From positions 1-5,519 of the forward strand of contig CALCCX010000075.1 of the NCBI GenBank assembly GCA_937900165.1: a stretch of 5,519 nt of DNA, written 5' to 3'. The translations under genes were made by a program, and so were the position numbers. Each line of letters begins with the position of its first letter. The first letter of the stretch is position 1. Under the pieces are notes generated by a model. It was not told the origin of the DNA. It was given only the letters and a program-made list of their open reading frames with translations, and did not search any database. The stretch comes from an uncultured Acidimicrobiia bacterium (GTDB lineage: Bacteria > Actinomycetota > Acidimicrobiia > Spongiisociales > Spongiisociaceae). Positions 1 through 4,575 of the stretch are shown in pieces.

Positions 1-200
1 GTTGGGAAACTGTGCTGCGCGCCAGCCCGGTCGTTTCTGTGAGATCAGAACGAGTCACCGCCTCGCCGCGCCTGATGAGATCGAGAAGTGTGCCCACGGA
101 GCCGGATGGCGAACACGGCGTACGCGGTCTTCCAGTCATACTTGTGTCAGGAAAGCAACAACTTTGTACGCTGTCAAGGCGTAAGTTGCGTTGGCCCTGA
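1..200 (+). CDS. C-terminal fragment of a possible diacylglycerol/lipid kinase-like protein (5' end outside window)
   Basis: An open frame runs in from the left edge and ends at TGA 198-200, giving about 65 residues. The tail contains a PDGEHG segment followed by LPVILVSGKQQL. This resembles the C-terminal end of YegS/BmrU-type lipid kinases, where a DGE motif is followed by a beta-strand with alternating hydrophobic residues. The upstream SERVTASP stretch fits the strand that usually precedes it. The last ten residues (RRKLRWP end) are basic and resemble nothing I know. No start can be assigned: GTG at 12 is in frame, but the frame is open upstream of it. It converges on the SIS gene and has no visible part in the sugar cluster. 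The identity rests on a short motif only, and a chance open frame is possible. Confidence 0.4.
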   Translation, partial: WETVLRASPVVSVRSERVTASPRLMRSRSVPTEPDGEHGVRGLPVILVSGKQQLCTLSRRKLRWP

Positions 201-230
201 CCAAAGGGCTCCGCGCGGTCCGGGCCGCGC
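193..230. terminator. Tandem GC-rich hairpins between convergent genes
   Basis: Two adjacent inverted repeats lie here. GCCCT (194-198) pairs with AGGGC (205-209) around a 6-nt loop, and GCGCGG (213-218) pairs with CCGCGC (225-230) around a 6-nt loop. They sit between the stop of the left-edge frame (200) and the stop of the SIS gene (262), where a bidirectional transcription stop would be expected. Neither strand has a proper T-tract after the stems, so this is at best a non-canonical intrinsic terminator. Confidence 0.3.
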
Positions 231-261
231 CGCACGATCGTTGCCGGTCCGCCATCTTGCA

Positions 262-1086
262 TCAGGGCACCCTGCCGTCTGCGGCCGGTGAATGGAGAAT
301 GCGGCTCAAGCGACGGGCGTGGTCAGAATAGGCGGCATCGAAAACGGACCTAGCCTCGTCGGCGCCGATGACCTGGGCGCCGGTGATGACTGGTGGCAGG
401 CTTGCCCGATCGTGAAGCATCGATGCAGTCGCGACTTTGATCGCATTGACGACGGCCACGTTGGCGATGGTGGATCCGGGTCCGACCCGGACGTCGGCAC
501 CATCGATGTGGACGAGGCTGTCGCCCGGTGGGGTTCCGAGGTCGATCACGATATCGGCGTGATCCAATAGGCGGGTATTTGATGAATGGCCCGATTCCGT
601 GGCCAACGAATGCTCCACGGAAGTGACCGCGACTACCGCCATGCCTCTTCTGCGTGCACCCAATGCGATATCGATCGGTACCGCTGTCGACCCGCCGGCG
701 GAGAACACAATCATCAGATCCTTCTCGCCAAACGTGAAGTTCGACAGGATCACCTCTCCGAGACCCTCCGTTCGCTCTATGAACATGGCCTGGCGTTGCC
801 CGTTCACTCCGACCACCTGAGTGTGAAACGTCATCGACAACTCGGCGATCGGGTGAAAGCCCGGAAACGAACCGTATCTGGGGAACATCTCCTCGAGAGG
901 GATACGCGAATGACCGGTCCCAAAGAGGTGCACCAGGCCTCCGGCATCGATCGCATCGGCACAGAGGGCCGCAGTCTCGACGATGGGATCCATCTGCGTC
1001 TGCTCAACCACGTCGATGATGCGACGGGCCCCATCGATCCATTCCTGTGCATATCGCCGAGCCCGGTCGCCACTACCGTGTGACAT
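262..1086 (-). CDS. SIS-domain sugar isomerase/phosphosugar-binding protein (UPF0309 type)
   Basis: The product has 274 residues and is predicted to be cytosolic. It should bind a phosphorylated sugar through a SIS (sugar isomerase) fold; the reaction is not established for this family. Visible features are LFGTGHS at residues 54-60 followed by EEMFPRYGSFPG (65-76), a strand-turn VFSAGGST (127-134) where the SIS phosphate-binding serines and glycines lie, then IALGARRRGMAVVAVTS (140-156). After these come the GDSLV (188-192), VGPGSTIANV (201-210) and LPPVITGAQ (230-238) blocks typical of UPF0309 proteins. It is slightly longer than the usual 240-250 residues, mainly at the two ends. The ATG at 1086 has a GGAG Shine-Dalgarno 7 nt upstream (1094-1097). 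It is transcribed divergently from gntR-rok, with a shared operator 32 nt before the start codon, so it probably belongs to the same regulon. Related SIS families (MurQ, GlmS, AgaS, GmhA) suggest hexosamine or other sugar-phosphate substrates, but none is shown here. Assignment to the SIS family is firm; the substrate is unknown. Confidence 0.9.
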   Translation of the reverse strand: MSHGSGDRARRYAQEWIDGARRIIDVVEQTQMDPIVETAALCADAIDAGGLVHLFGTGHSRIPLEEMFPRYGSFPGFHPIAELSMTFHTQVVGVNGQRQAMFIERTEGLGEVILSNFTFGEKDLMIVFSAGGSTAVPIDIALGARRRGMAVVAVTSVEHSLATESGHSSNTRLLDHADIVIDLGTPPGDSLVHIDGADVRVGPGSTIANVAVVNAIKVATASMLHDRASLPPVITGAQVIGADEARSVFDAAYSDHARRLSRILHSPAADGRVP

Positions 1087-1093
1087 GGATTGT

Positions 1094-1097
1094 CTCC
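1094..1097 (-). promoter_or_regulatory. Ribosome binding site of the SIS gene
   Basis: On the minus strand GGAG lies 7 nt before the ATG at 1086. This is a good Shine-Dalgarno and supports this start codon. Confidence 0.65.
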
Positions 1098-1107
1098 GCC
1101 GTCCGAG

Positions 1108-1113
1108 ATAATA
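1108..1113 (-). promoter_or_regulatory. Candidate -10 element of the SIS gene promoter
   Basis: The minus strand reads TATTAT here, about 21 nt upstream of the SIS start codon, which would give a short leader that still contains the Shine-Dalgarno. No convincing -35 hexamer is visible. The GntR-type palindrome at 1119-1130 would fall in the -10/-35 spacer, a position typical of repression by steric block. Confidence 0.35.
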
Positions 1114-1118
1114 TCTAG

Positions 1119-1130
1119 ATGTATAGACAT
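1119..1130. promoter_or_regulatory. GntR/HutC-type operator, site 1 (divergent sis / gntR-rok)
   Basis: ATGTATAGACAT is a palindrome apart from one central pair, and it extends to AGATGT...ACATCT over 1117-1132. It is the exact reverse complement of the site at 4464-4475 and differs at one base from the perfect site at 3523-3534. The core GT(A/C)TA(G/T)AC is the sort of sequence bound by HutC-subfamily GntR proteins such as DasR and PhnF, and the neighbouring gene encodes such a protein. It lies 32 nt from the SIS start and 37 nt from the gntR start, so one bound dimer could control both directions, including autoregulation of gntR. Confidence 0.8.
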
Positions 1131-1154
1131 CTTAGTCTGGTCATACCGCCCGTC

Positions 1155-1162
1155 AAAGGGGA
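1155..1162 (+). promoter_or_regulatory. Ribosome binding site of gntR
   Basis: The A/G-rich run AAAGGGGA is followed by 5 nt and the ATG at 1168. It decides the start: an in-frame ATG at 1090 would add 26 residues encoded across the operator and lies within the divergent promoter region, which is implausible. Confidence 0.75.
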
Positions 1163-1167
1163 ACCGC

Positions 1168-1893
1168 ATGGACTCGAATCAAGCGAGATACCTCGACATC
1201 GCCGGTCATCTTCGTGAGCTCGTGGCCGGCGCCGAGCCCGGGGACCTCCTCCCATCGGACGCCGAGTTGTGCAAGGAATTCAATGTCTCACGCATGACGG
1301 CCAGGCAAGCTGTGCAACTGCTTGTCACCGAGCACCTGGTCGAACGCCGCCGCGGCAAGGGGACATTCGTGGCGCCACGCAAAGTACCTCGGGCCTTGGG
1401 TTCGCCACTGTCGTTCACCGAGAGCATGCGCCAAAGGGGCCTGAGAGCATCATCACGTCCCATCGAGTCTCGAGTGGCGACGGCCAACGATGCCGAGGCA
1501 CGAGCGCTCGGAATCAAGGTCGGCGAGCCCGTCTACGTGATCGAGCGCGTGCGGCTGGCGAATGGGGTGCCCATGGCCATTGAGCGGGCCGTGCTCCCCA
1601 CCGCTGTTGCGGCATCCATTGACACCAACCTCGGAACAGGATCACTCCACCTTGCCTTCGAGGCAGCCGGCCTGATGCCCAGCAAGGCACACGCGAACGT
1701 AAGTGCCCGCCTGTCAACCGAATGGGAACAAGAACAACTCGACATAGGCCCGGTCACAGTGGTACTGGCCGAGGAACACACCATCTTCGATCAGGAGGAC
1801 CGCCCGCTCGAGCACACAGTGACGCTGTACGTCGCGGATCGATACAGCTTCTCGGCAGTGCTGCTTCCCCACGAGTCTCCCGCATCGGAATGA
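1168..1893 (+). CDS. GntR-family transcriptional regulator, HutC subfamily (wHTH + UTRA)
   Basis: The product is a 241-residue DNA-binding regulator. Residues 5-70 form the winged helix-turn-helix of GntR proteins: LPSDAELCKEFNVSRMTARQAVQLL covers the turn and recognition helix, and RRGKGTFV (61-68) is the wing. Residues about 80-235 match the UTRA effector domain, with the typical VYVIERVRLANGVPMAIER block (122-140) and a terminal EHTVTLYVADRYSF strand (215-228). UTRA domains of HutC proteins bind small metabolites, often sugar phosphates such as GlcNAc-6-P. A likely effector here is an intermediate made by the neighbouring kinase. Three matching palindromes (1119-1130, 3523-3534, 4464-4475) are its probable targets, including its own promoter. 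The gene overlaps the ROK kinase gene by 4 nt (ATGA), so the two are translated together. It most likely acts as a repressor; the family is certain and the effector is inferred. Confidence 0.93.
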   Translation: MDSNQARYLDIAGHLRELVAGAEPGDLLPSDAELCKEFNVSRMTARQAVQLLVTEHLVERRRGKGTFVAPRKVPRALGSPLSFTESMRQRGLRASSRPIESRVATANDAEARALGIKVGEPVYVIERVRLANGVPMAIERAVLPTAVAASIDTNLGTGSLHLAFEAAGLMPSKAHANVSARLSTEWEQEQLDIGPVTVVLAEEHTIFDQEDRPLEHTVTLYVADRYSFSAVLLPHESPASE

Positions 1894-2816
1894 CATCGAC
1901 GCGACACCTCGGATTGGATCTGGGCGGCACGAACATCAAAGCAGCGGTTCTCGAGCACAGAGATGCCGACACTCCACCGCTGCTCGTTGACAGTCGGGTT
2001 GTGCCAACCAACGCTGACCTTGGATCCGGGCACGTTGTGGACAATCTGATCGCGCTTGGTCGTGACATGCAAGCCGACGTCGGGGGAATCGCAACTGTCG
2101 GGCTGGGGGTTCCGGGACTATTCGACGCCGCGACCGGCACTATCGAGTTGTTGCCCAACCTGGCCGGCCGATGGGAGGGATTCAACCTGCGCGACACTCT
2201 GCGCAAGGGTCTCGATCTCGACGTCGCGATGATCAACGATGCCAGGGCCTTCACCCTTGCAGAAGGAACGATCGGGGCAGGCCGCGAAGCCAAGGTGATG
2301 TTGGGGATCACCCTCGGGACCGGCATCGGAGGCGGAGTCATGATCAACGGGCGTCTCCACGCCGGCGCGTTCGGGACGGCGGGGGAATTCGGTCATCAGA
2401 CGGTTGATCCCGATGGCCCTATGTGCGGATGCGGCAACCGAGGATGTCTCGAAGCGGTGGCCAGGGCCGAGGTCATTTCAGCGGAGGCTGGTGTTGGTGA
2501 TGTTGAAGAACTCTATGCGGCTGCCGCTGCGGGGGATGAGGTCGCGGTCCGAACCGTCGGGCGAGCCAGCTTCTTCATGGCAATCGCTATCTCGAACGCG
2601 GTGTCCCTCCTCGGCGTCGACGTTGTGGTCGTCGGGGGTGGTGTCGTGTCTTCAGGTGATCTGGTACTCGACCCGCTCAGAAGAGCCGTCACGGACCGTG
2701 TGACCCTTGTGCCTACGGATGACATCCAGATCCTGCCGGCCAAACTGGGGCCCGTAGCAGGAGCGATCGGTGCTGCGCTGGCCGGAGCGCCTCAGCCACC
2801 AACCCTCTCCTTGTAG
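1890..2816 (+). CDS. ROK-family sugar kinase
   Basis: This 308-residue cytosolic enzyme is expected to transfer phosphate from ATP to a sugar hydroxyl. The N-terminal phosphate-binding loop is LDLGGTNIK (residues 9-17). The catalytic base is Asp117 in INDARAF, and the second phosphate loop is TLGTGIGGGV (141-150). Sugar-contacting EFGH lies at 166-169, and the ROK zinc site is His169 plus Cys179, Cys181 and Cys186 in CGCGNRGCLE. The third, adenosine-side motif is VVVVGGGVV (245-253). All key residues are present, so the enzyme should be active. The ATG at 1890 overlaps the gntR stop (ATGA), with no strong Shine-Dalgarno, so translation is probably coupled. Longer in-frame starts inside gntR would encode an arginine-rich extension unlike the family. 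Glucose, GlcNAc, ManNAc or another sugar are all possible, since the motifs do not settle specificity. Its 3' end overlaps the convergent aldolase gene by 25 bp. Confidence 0.93.
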   Translation: MTSTRHLGLDLGGTNIKAAVLEHRDADTPPLLVDSRVVPTNADLGSGHVVDNLIALGRDMQADVGGIATVGLGVPGLFDAATGTIELLPNLAGRWEGFNLRDTLRKGLDLDVAMINDARAFTLAEGTIGAGREAKVMLGITLGTGIGGGVMINGRLHAGAFGTAGEFGHQTVDPDGPMCGCGNRGCLEAVARAEVISAEAGVGDVEELYAAAAAGDEVAVRTVGRASFFMAIAISNAVSLLGVDVVVVGGGVVSSGDLVLDPLRRAVTDRVTLVPTDDIQILPAKLGPVAGAIGAALAGAPQPPTLSL

Positions 2817-3493
2817 TCCTCGAGCATCGCCTCGGTGCTGGTCGCTCCGATTCGATCGACTCCGATGGACATGACCTCGAGCAATGCGTCCAGTGTCCTG
2901 ACCCCACCTGCGGCCTTCACCTTCATGTCGGGGGACACGGTGGCACGCATCAGTTCGAGATCCTCGATGGTCGCTCCAGTTGGGGCAAAACCGGTTGAGG
3001 TCTTGACGAAAGGCGCGCCGGCATTCTCCACCGCGACACACGCTGAGACCTTCTGATCGTGGTCGAGATAGGCGTTCTCGATGATGACTTTGACGATCGC
3101 CTCGGATCCGGCAGCCTCGACAACAGCAGCAATGTCCTCGGCGACGTACACGGCGTCGCCAGATCGAAGCCTCCCAATATTGAGCACCATGTCGAGTTCG
3201 ATCGCGCCATCGGCCATGCACCTCTGCGCTTCATATACCTTCGTCGCGGTGGTGCTCGACCCGTGAGGGAAACCAACAACGGTGCTCACAGGCACACCAG
3301 ACCCAGCGAGTGCATCCACACCCAATGCGACGTCGCATGGGCGAAGTGTCGCTGAGGCGACCTGATATCTTCCAGCCGTCTCACACCCTTCGAGGACTTC
3401 GTCAATCGTGAGTTCGGGTCGAAGGAGCGAGTGGTCGATCATCTGGGCGACTCGGTCATACGTAACGTCGTGAGCGGTGAGTTGGGTCGTCAT
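2792..3493 (-). CDS. DeoC-family class I aldolase (deoxyribose-phosphate aldolase-like)
   Basis: The product is a 233-residue class I (Schiff-base) aldolase. Visible landmarks are IDHSLLRPELT (19-29), VVGFPHGSS (72-80) and ELDMVLNIG (99-107), with Asp101 at the proton-relay position. VKVIIE (134-139) follows, then FVKTSTGF (162-169) with Lys164 as the Schiff-base lysine, and VKAAGGVR (192-199) with Lys193 as the second active-site lysine. The E. coli equivalents are Asp102, Lys167 and Lys201. The C-terminal phosphate-binding segment reads RIGATST (214-220), where classic enzymes have a G-A/T-S-S/A type loop, so the substrate may not be 2-deoxyribose 5-phosphate. DeoC relatives cleave other sugar phosphates too. 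The ATG at 3493 lacks a Shine-Dalgarno but sits 6 nt after a -10-like TACTGT, which suggests a leaderless mRNA. A GntR-type operator lies just upstream. The gene has its own promoter although dehydrogenase and aldolase are co-oriented. The family is firm; the substrate is open. Confidence 0.9.
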   Translation of the reverse strand: MTTQLTAHDVTYDRVAQMIDHSLLRPELTIDEVLEGCETAGRYQVASATLRPCDVALGVDALAGSGVPVSTVVGFPHGSSTTATKVYEAQRCMADGAIELDMVLNIGRLRSGDAVYVAEDIAAVVEAAGSEAIVKVIIENAYLDHDQKVSACVAVENAGAPFVKTSTGFAPTGATIEDLELMRATVSPDMKVKAAGGVRTLDALLEVMSIGVDRIGATSTEAMLEDYKERVGG

Positions 3494-3499
3494 GGTCGA

Positions 3500-3529
3500 A
3501 CAGTACTTGGGGAGCAGACTAAATGTCTA
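3500..3529 (-). promoter_or_regulatory. Candidate promoter of the aldolase gene, overlapping the operator
   Basis: On the minus strand TAGACA (3529-3524, five of six matches to TTGACA) is separated by 18 nt from TACTGT (3505-3500, fitting TAnnnT). Six nt then lead to the ATG at 3493, so transcription could start at or near the start codon. The -35 element lies inside the GntR-type palindrome, so a bound repressor would exclude RNA polymerase. An alternative -10 is TAGTCT at 3521-3516, which would give a leader of roughly 16 nt. Confidence 0.45.
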
Positions 3530-3535
3530 GACATT
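3522..3535. promoter_or_regulatory. GntR/HutC-type operator, site 2 (aldolase promoter)
   Basis: AATGTCTAGACATT is a perfect 14-bp palindrome in the gap between the dehydrogenase stop (3550) and the aldolase start (3493). Its 12-bp core matches the sites at 1119-1130 and 4464-4475 with one base difference each. The centre GTCTAGAC is the same as in the DasR-type consensus. It is the most symmetrical of the three and probably the strongest. Confidence 0.8.
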
Positions 3536-3549
3536 CCCCCTTGGGTGTC

Positions 3550-4347
3550 TCACTCCGAAGCTTCCGTCACCGACCAACCGCCGTCAACAGCGATCGTCTG
3601 GCCGGTGATCGCCCTCGACTCGTCAGAGAGCAGGAAGAGACCAGCGTCGGCGATCTCGCCCGCCTCGAGAAGGCCACCGGCCAGCGGTTGCTTTCGGGCG
3701 GCATACGCCGTGATCTCCGGGTCACTTGCTGCTCGCCGTGCCATCTGGGTATCTACCAGCCCAGGGGCGATCGCGTTCACTCGAATGCCCATAGGCGCGT
3801 AGTACGAGGCCAGCGACGTGGTCAGCGCAATCTCGGCCCCCTTGATCGCTGCATAGGAGTGTGTTGCGAACCTGCCAGGAACCGGGGAGGTTGCCAAAAC
3901 GCTGGTGATCAGCACAATGGAGCCTCCACGTTCGCTCTCCATCATTGACCTAGTGGCTTGCCTCGCGGTCAGGAACGCCGGGTGTCCGTTGATCTCGAGG
4001 GTTTGCACCCAGCCTTCGAGCGGGACCTCGTGAATCGGGCCGTCTCCGTGCCGGCGCCCACTACCGCCCGCTACTGCGAACACGCCATCGATGCGCCCAA
4101 GTTGACGAACACAAGAGGCAAATGCCTCAACGGTCATCTCCTCGTTTGTCAGGTCCGCGGCCGCCCAGCCTGCCGACCCGCCCTTCGACTGGATCATCGA
4201 AGCAAGGTCAAGACACGCTGATTCGTTGCGCGAAATGACGAAGACGGAAGCGCCCTGCCCTGCGAATCTCATCGCTCCGGCCGCGGCGATTCCGGAAGCG
4301 CCGGTGACGACGACTACCTTTCCAGAGAGTCGATTCCCTATCTCCAT
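3550..4347 (-). CDS. SDR-family NAD(P)-dependent oxidoreductase
   Basis: This is a classical short-chain dehydrogenase of 265 residues from the chosen start. Numbered from that ATG, the cofactor loop is VVVVTGASGIAAAG (11-24), AVAGGSG (91-97) replaces the usual NNAG, and Asn120 lies in EINGHPAF. The catalytic Ser149 is in LITSVLA, with Tyr165 and Lys169 in HSYAAIKGAE. APGLVDTQM (194-202) and the terminal ITGQTIAVDGGWSV block are also typical. The nucleotide loop is one residue shorter than TGxxxGxG and has Ala in place of the last Gly. The enzyme should oxidise or reduce a hydroxyl/keto group using NAD(P); its presence in a sugar cluster suggests a carbohydrate substrate. The ATG at 4347 is preferred because RLSGKVVVVTG then begins at residue 7, as usual; an in-frame GTG at 4383 would add 12 Arg-rich residues. 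Neither start has a strong Shine-Dalgarno. A GntR-type operator lies 116 nt upstream. Confidence 0.9.
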   Translation of the reverse strand: MEIGNRLSGKVVVVTGASGIAAAGAMRFAGQGASVFVISRNESACLDLASMIQSKGGSAGWAAADLTNEEMTVEAFASCVRQLGRIDGVFAVAGGSGRRHGDGPIHEVPLEGWVQTLEINGHPAFLTARQATRSMMESERGGSIVLITSVLATSPVPGRFATHSYAAIKGAEIALTTSLASYYAPMGIRVNAIAPGLVDTQMARRAASDPEITAYAARKQPLAGGLLEAGEIADAGLFLLSDESRAITGQTIAVDGGWSVTEASE

Positions 4348-4430
4348 CGCGGTCCCGTCGCCGACTCTCCGACGCCGAGCCACATGGCAAACTCATCGCC
4401 GAGGTCGAAGATGACCGTCCTGAGGCACAT
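4338..4430 (-). other. Possible 30-residue leader ORF overlapping the dehydrogenase start
   Basis: On the minus strand an ATG at 4430 opens a 30-codon frame that ends at TAG 4338-4340, inside codons 3-4 of the dehydrogenase gene. It begins MCLRTVIFDLGDEFAMW, which reads like the first strand and nucleophile motif of HAD-type hydrolases, and most of its codons end in G or C. It could be a coupled leader peptide, a remnant of a deleted HAD gene, or chance. No Shine-Dalgarno is visible before it. Confidence 0.2.
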
Positions 4431-4575
4431 ACAGTCGGACCGGCCCGTTGACCACAGTCGTCCATGTCTATACATTTCAACAAGACACGTTAGCGGGGAG
4501 TACGCGCCACGGGGAGGGATCGGCCTGGTGGGACCGGGACCCTTCGTCATTGACAACCACCCGCCCTCGCTCAAT
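4348..4575. other. Intergenic region between the SorC-type regulator and the dehydrogenase
   Basis: This 228-bp stretch holds the third GntR-type palindrome (4464-4475), the possible leader ORF, and presumably the dehydrogenase promoter, for which I cannot pick a convincing -10/-35 pair. A short direct repeat, GGGACC twice, lies at 4530-4541. No clear terminator follows the regulator gene, so read-through from it into the dehydrogenase is possible. Confidence 0.5.
4464..4475. promoter_or_regulatory. GntR/HutC-type operator, site 3 (dehydrogenase promoter region)
   Basis: ATGTCTATACAT is the exact reverse complement of site 1 (1119-1130) and one base away from the perfect palindrome of site 2. 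It lies 80 nt before the GTG and 116 nt before the ATG start candidates of the dehydrogenase, farther than at the other two genes, so transcription probably begins near it with a longer leader. Confidence 0.75.

Noticed and set aside
157..190. An imperfect inverted repeat CAACTT...AAGTTG at 159-164 and 183-188
   Set aside because: The stem is 6 bp with an 18-nt loop, no neighbouring bases pair, and it lies in the probable coding tail of the left-edge gene.
586..1083. A 165-codon open frame on the + strand opposite the SIS gene
   Set aside because: It lies wholly antisense to a gene with clear family motifs, its product resembles no family I know, and it has no ribosome binding site. It is a codon-bias shadow.
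1090..1167. An N-terminal extension of the GntR protein from ATG 1090
   Set aside because: It would translate across the shared operator and divergent promoter, while a strong Shine-Dalgarno precedes ATG 1168, where the normal GntR N-terminus begins.
1754..2347. A 197-codon minus-strand frame across the gntR/ROK junction
   Set aside because: It is antisense to two supported genes and its product is low-complexity Pro/Arg/Ser-rich. It is a shadow of GC-rich coding sequence.
2652..3221. A 189-codon minus-strand frame overlapping the aldolase
   Set aside because: The product is arginine- and glycine-rich with no recognisable motif, in a different frame from the aldolase, which keeps all its catalytic residues.
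4530..4542. A GGGACC direct repeat considered as a terminator for the SorC-type gene
   Set aside because: It cannot form more than a 3-bp stem and has no T-tract on the minus strand.
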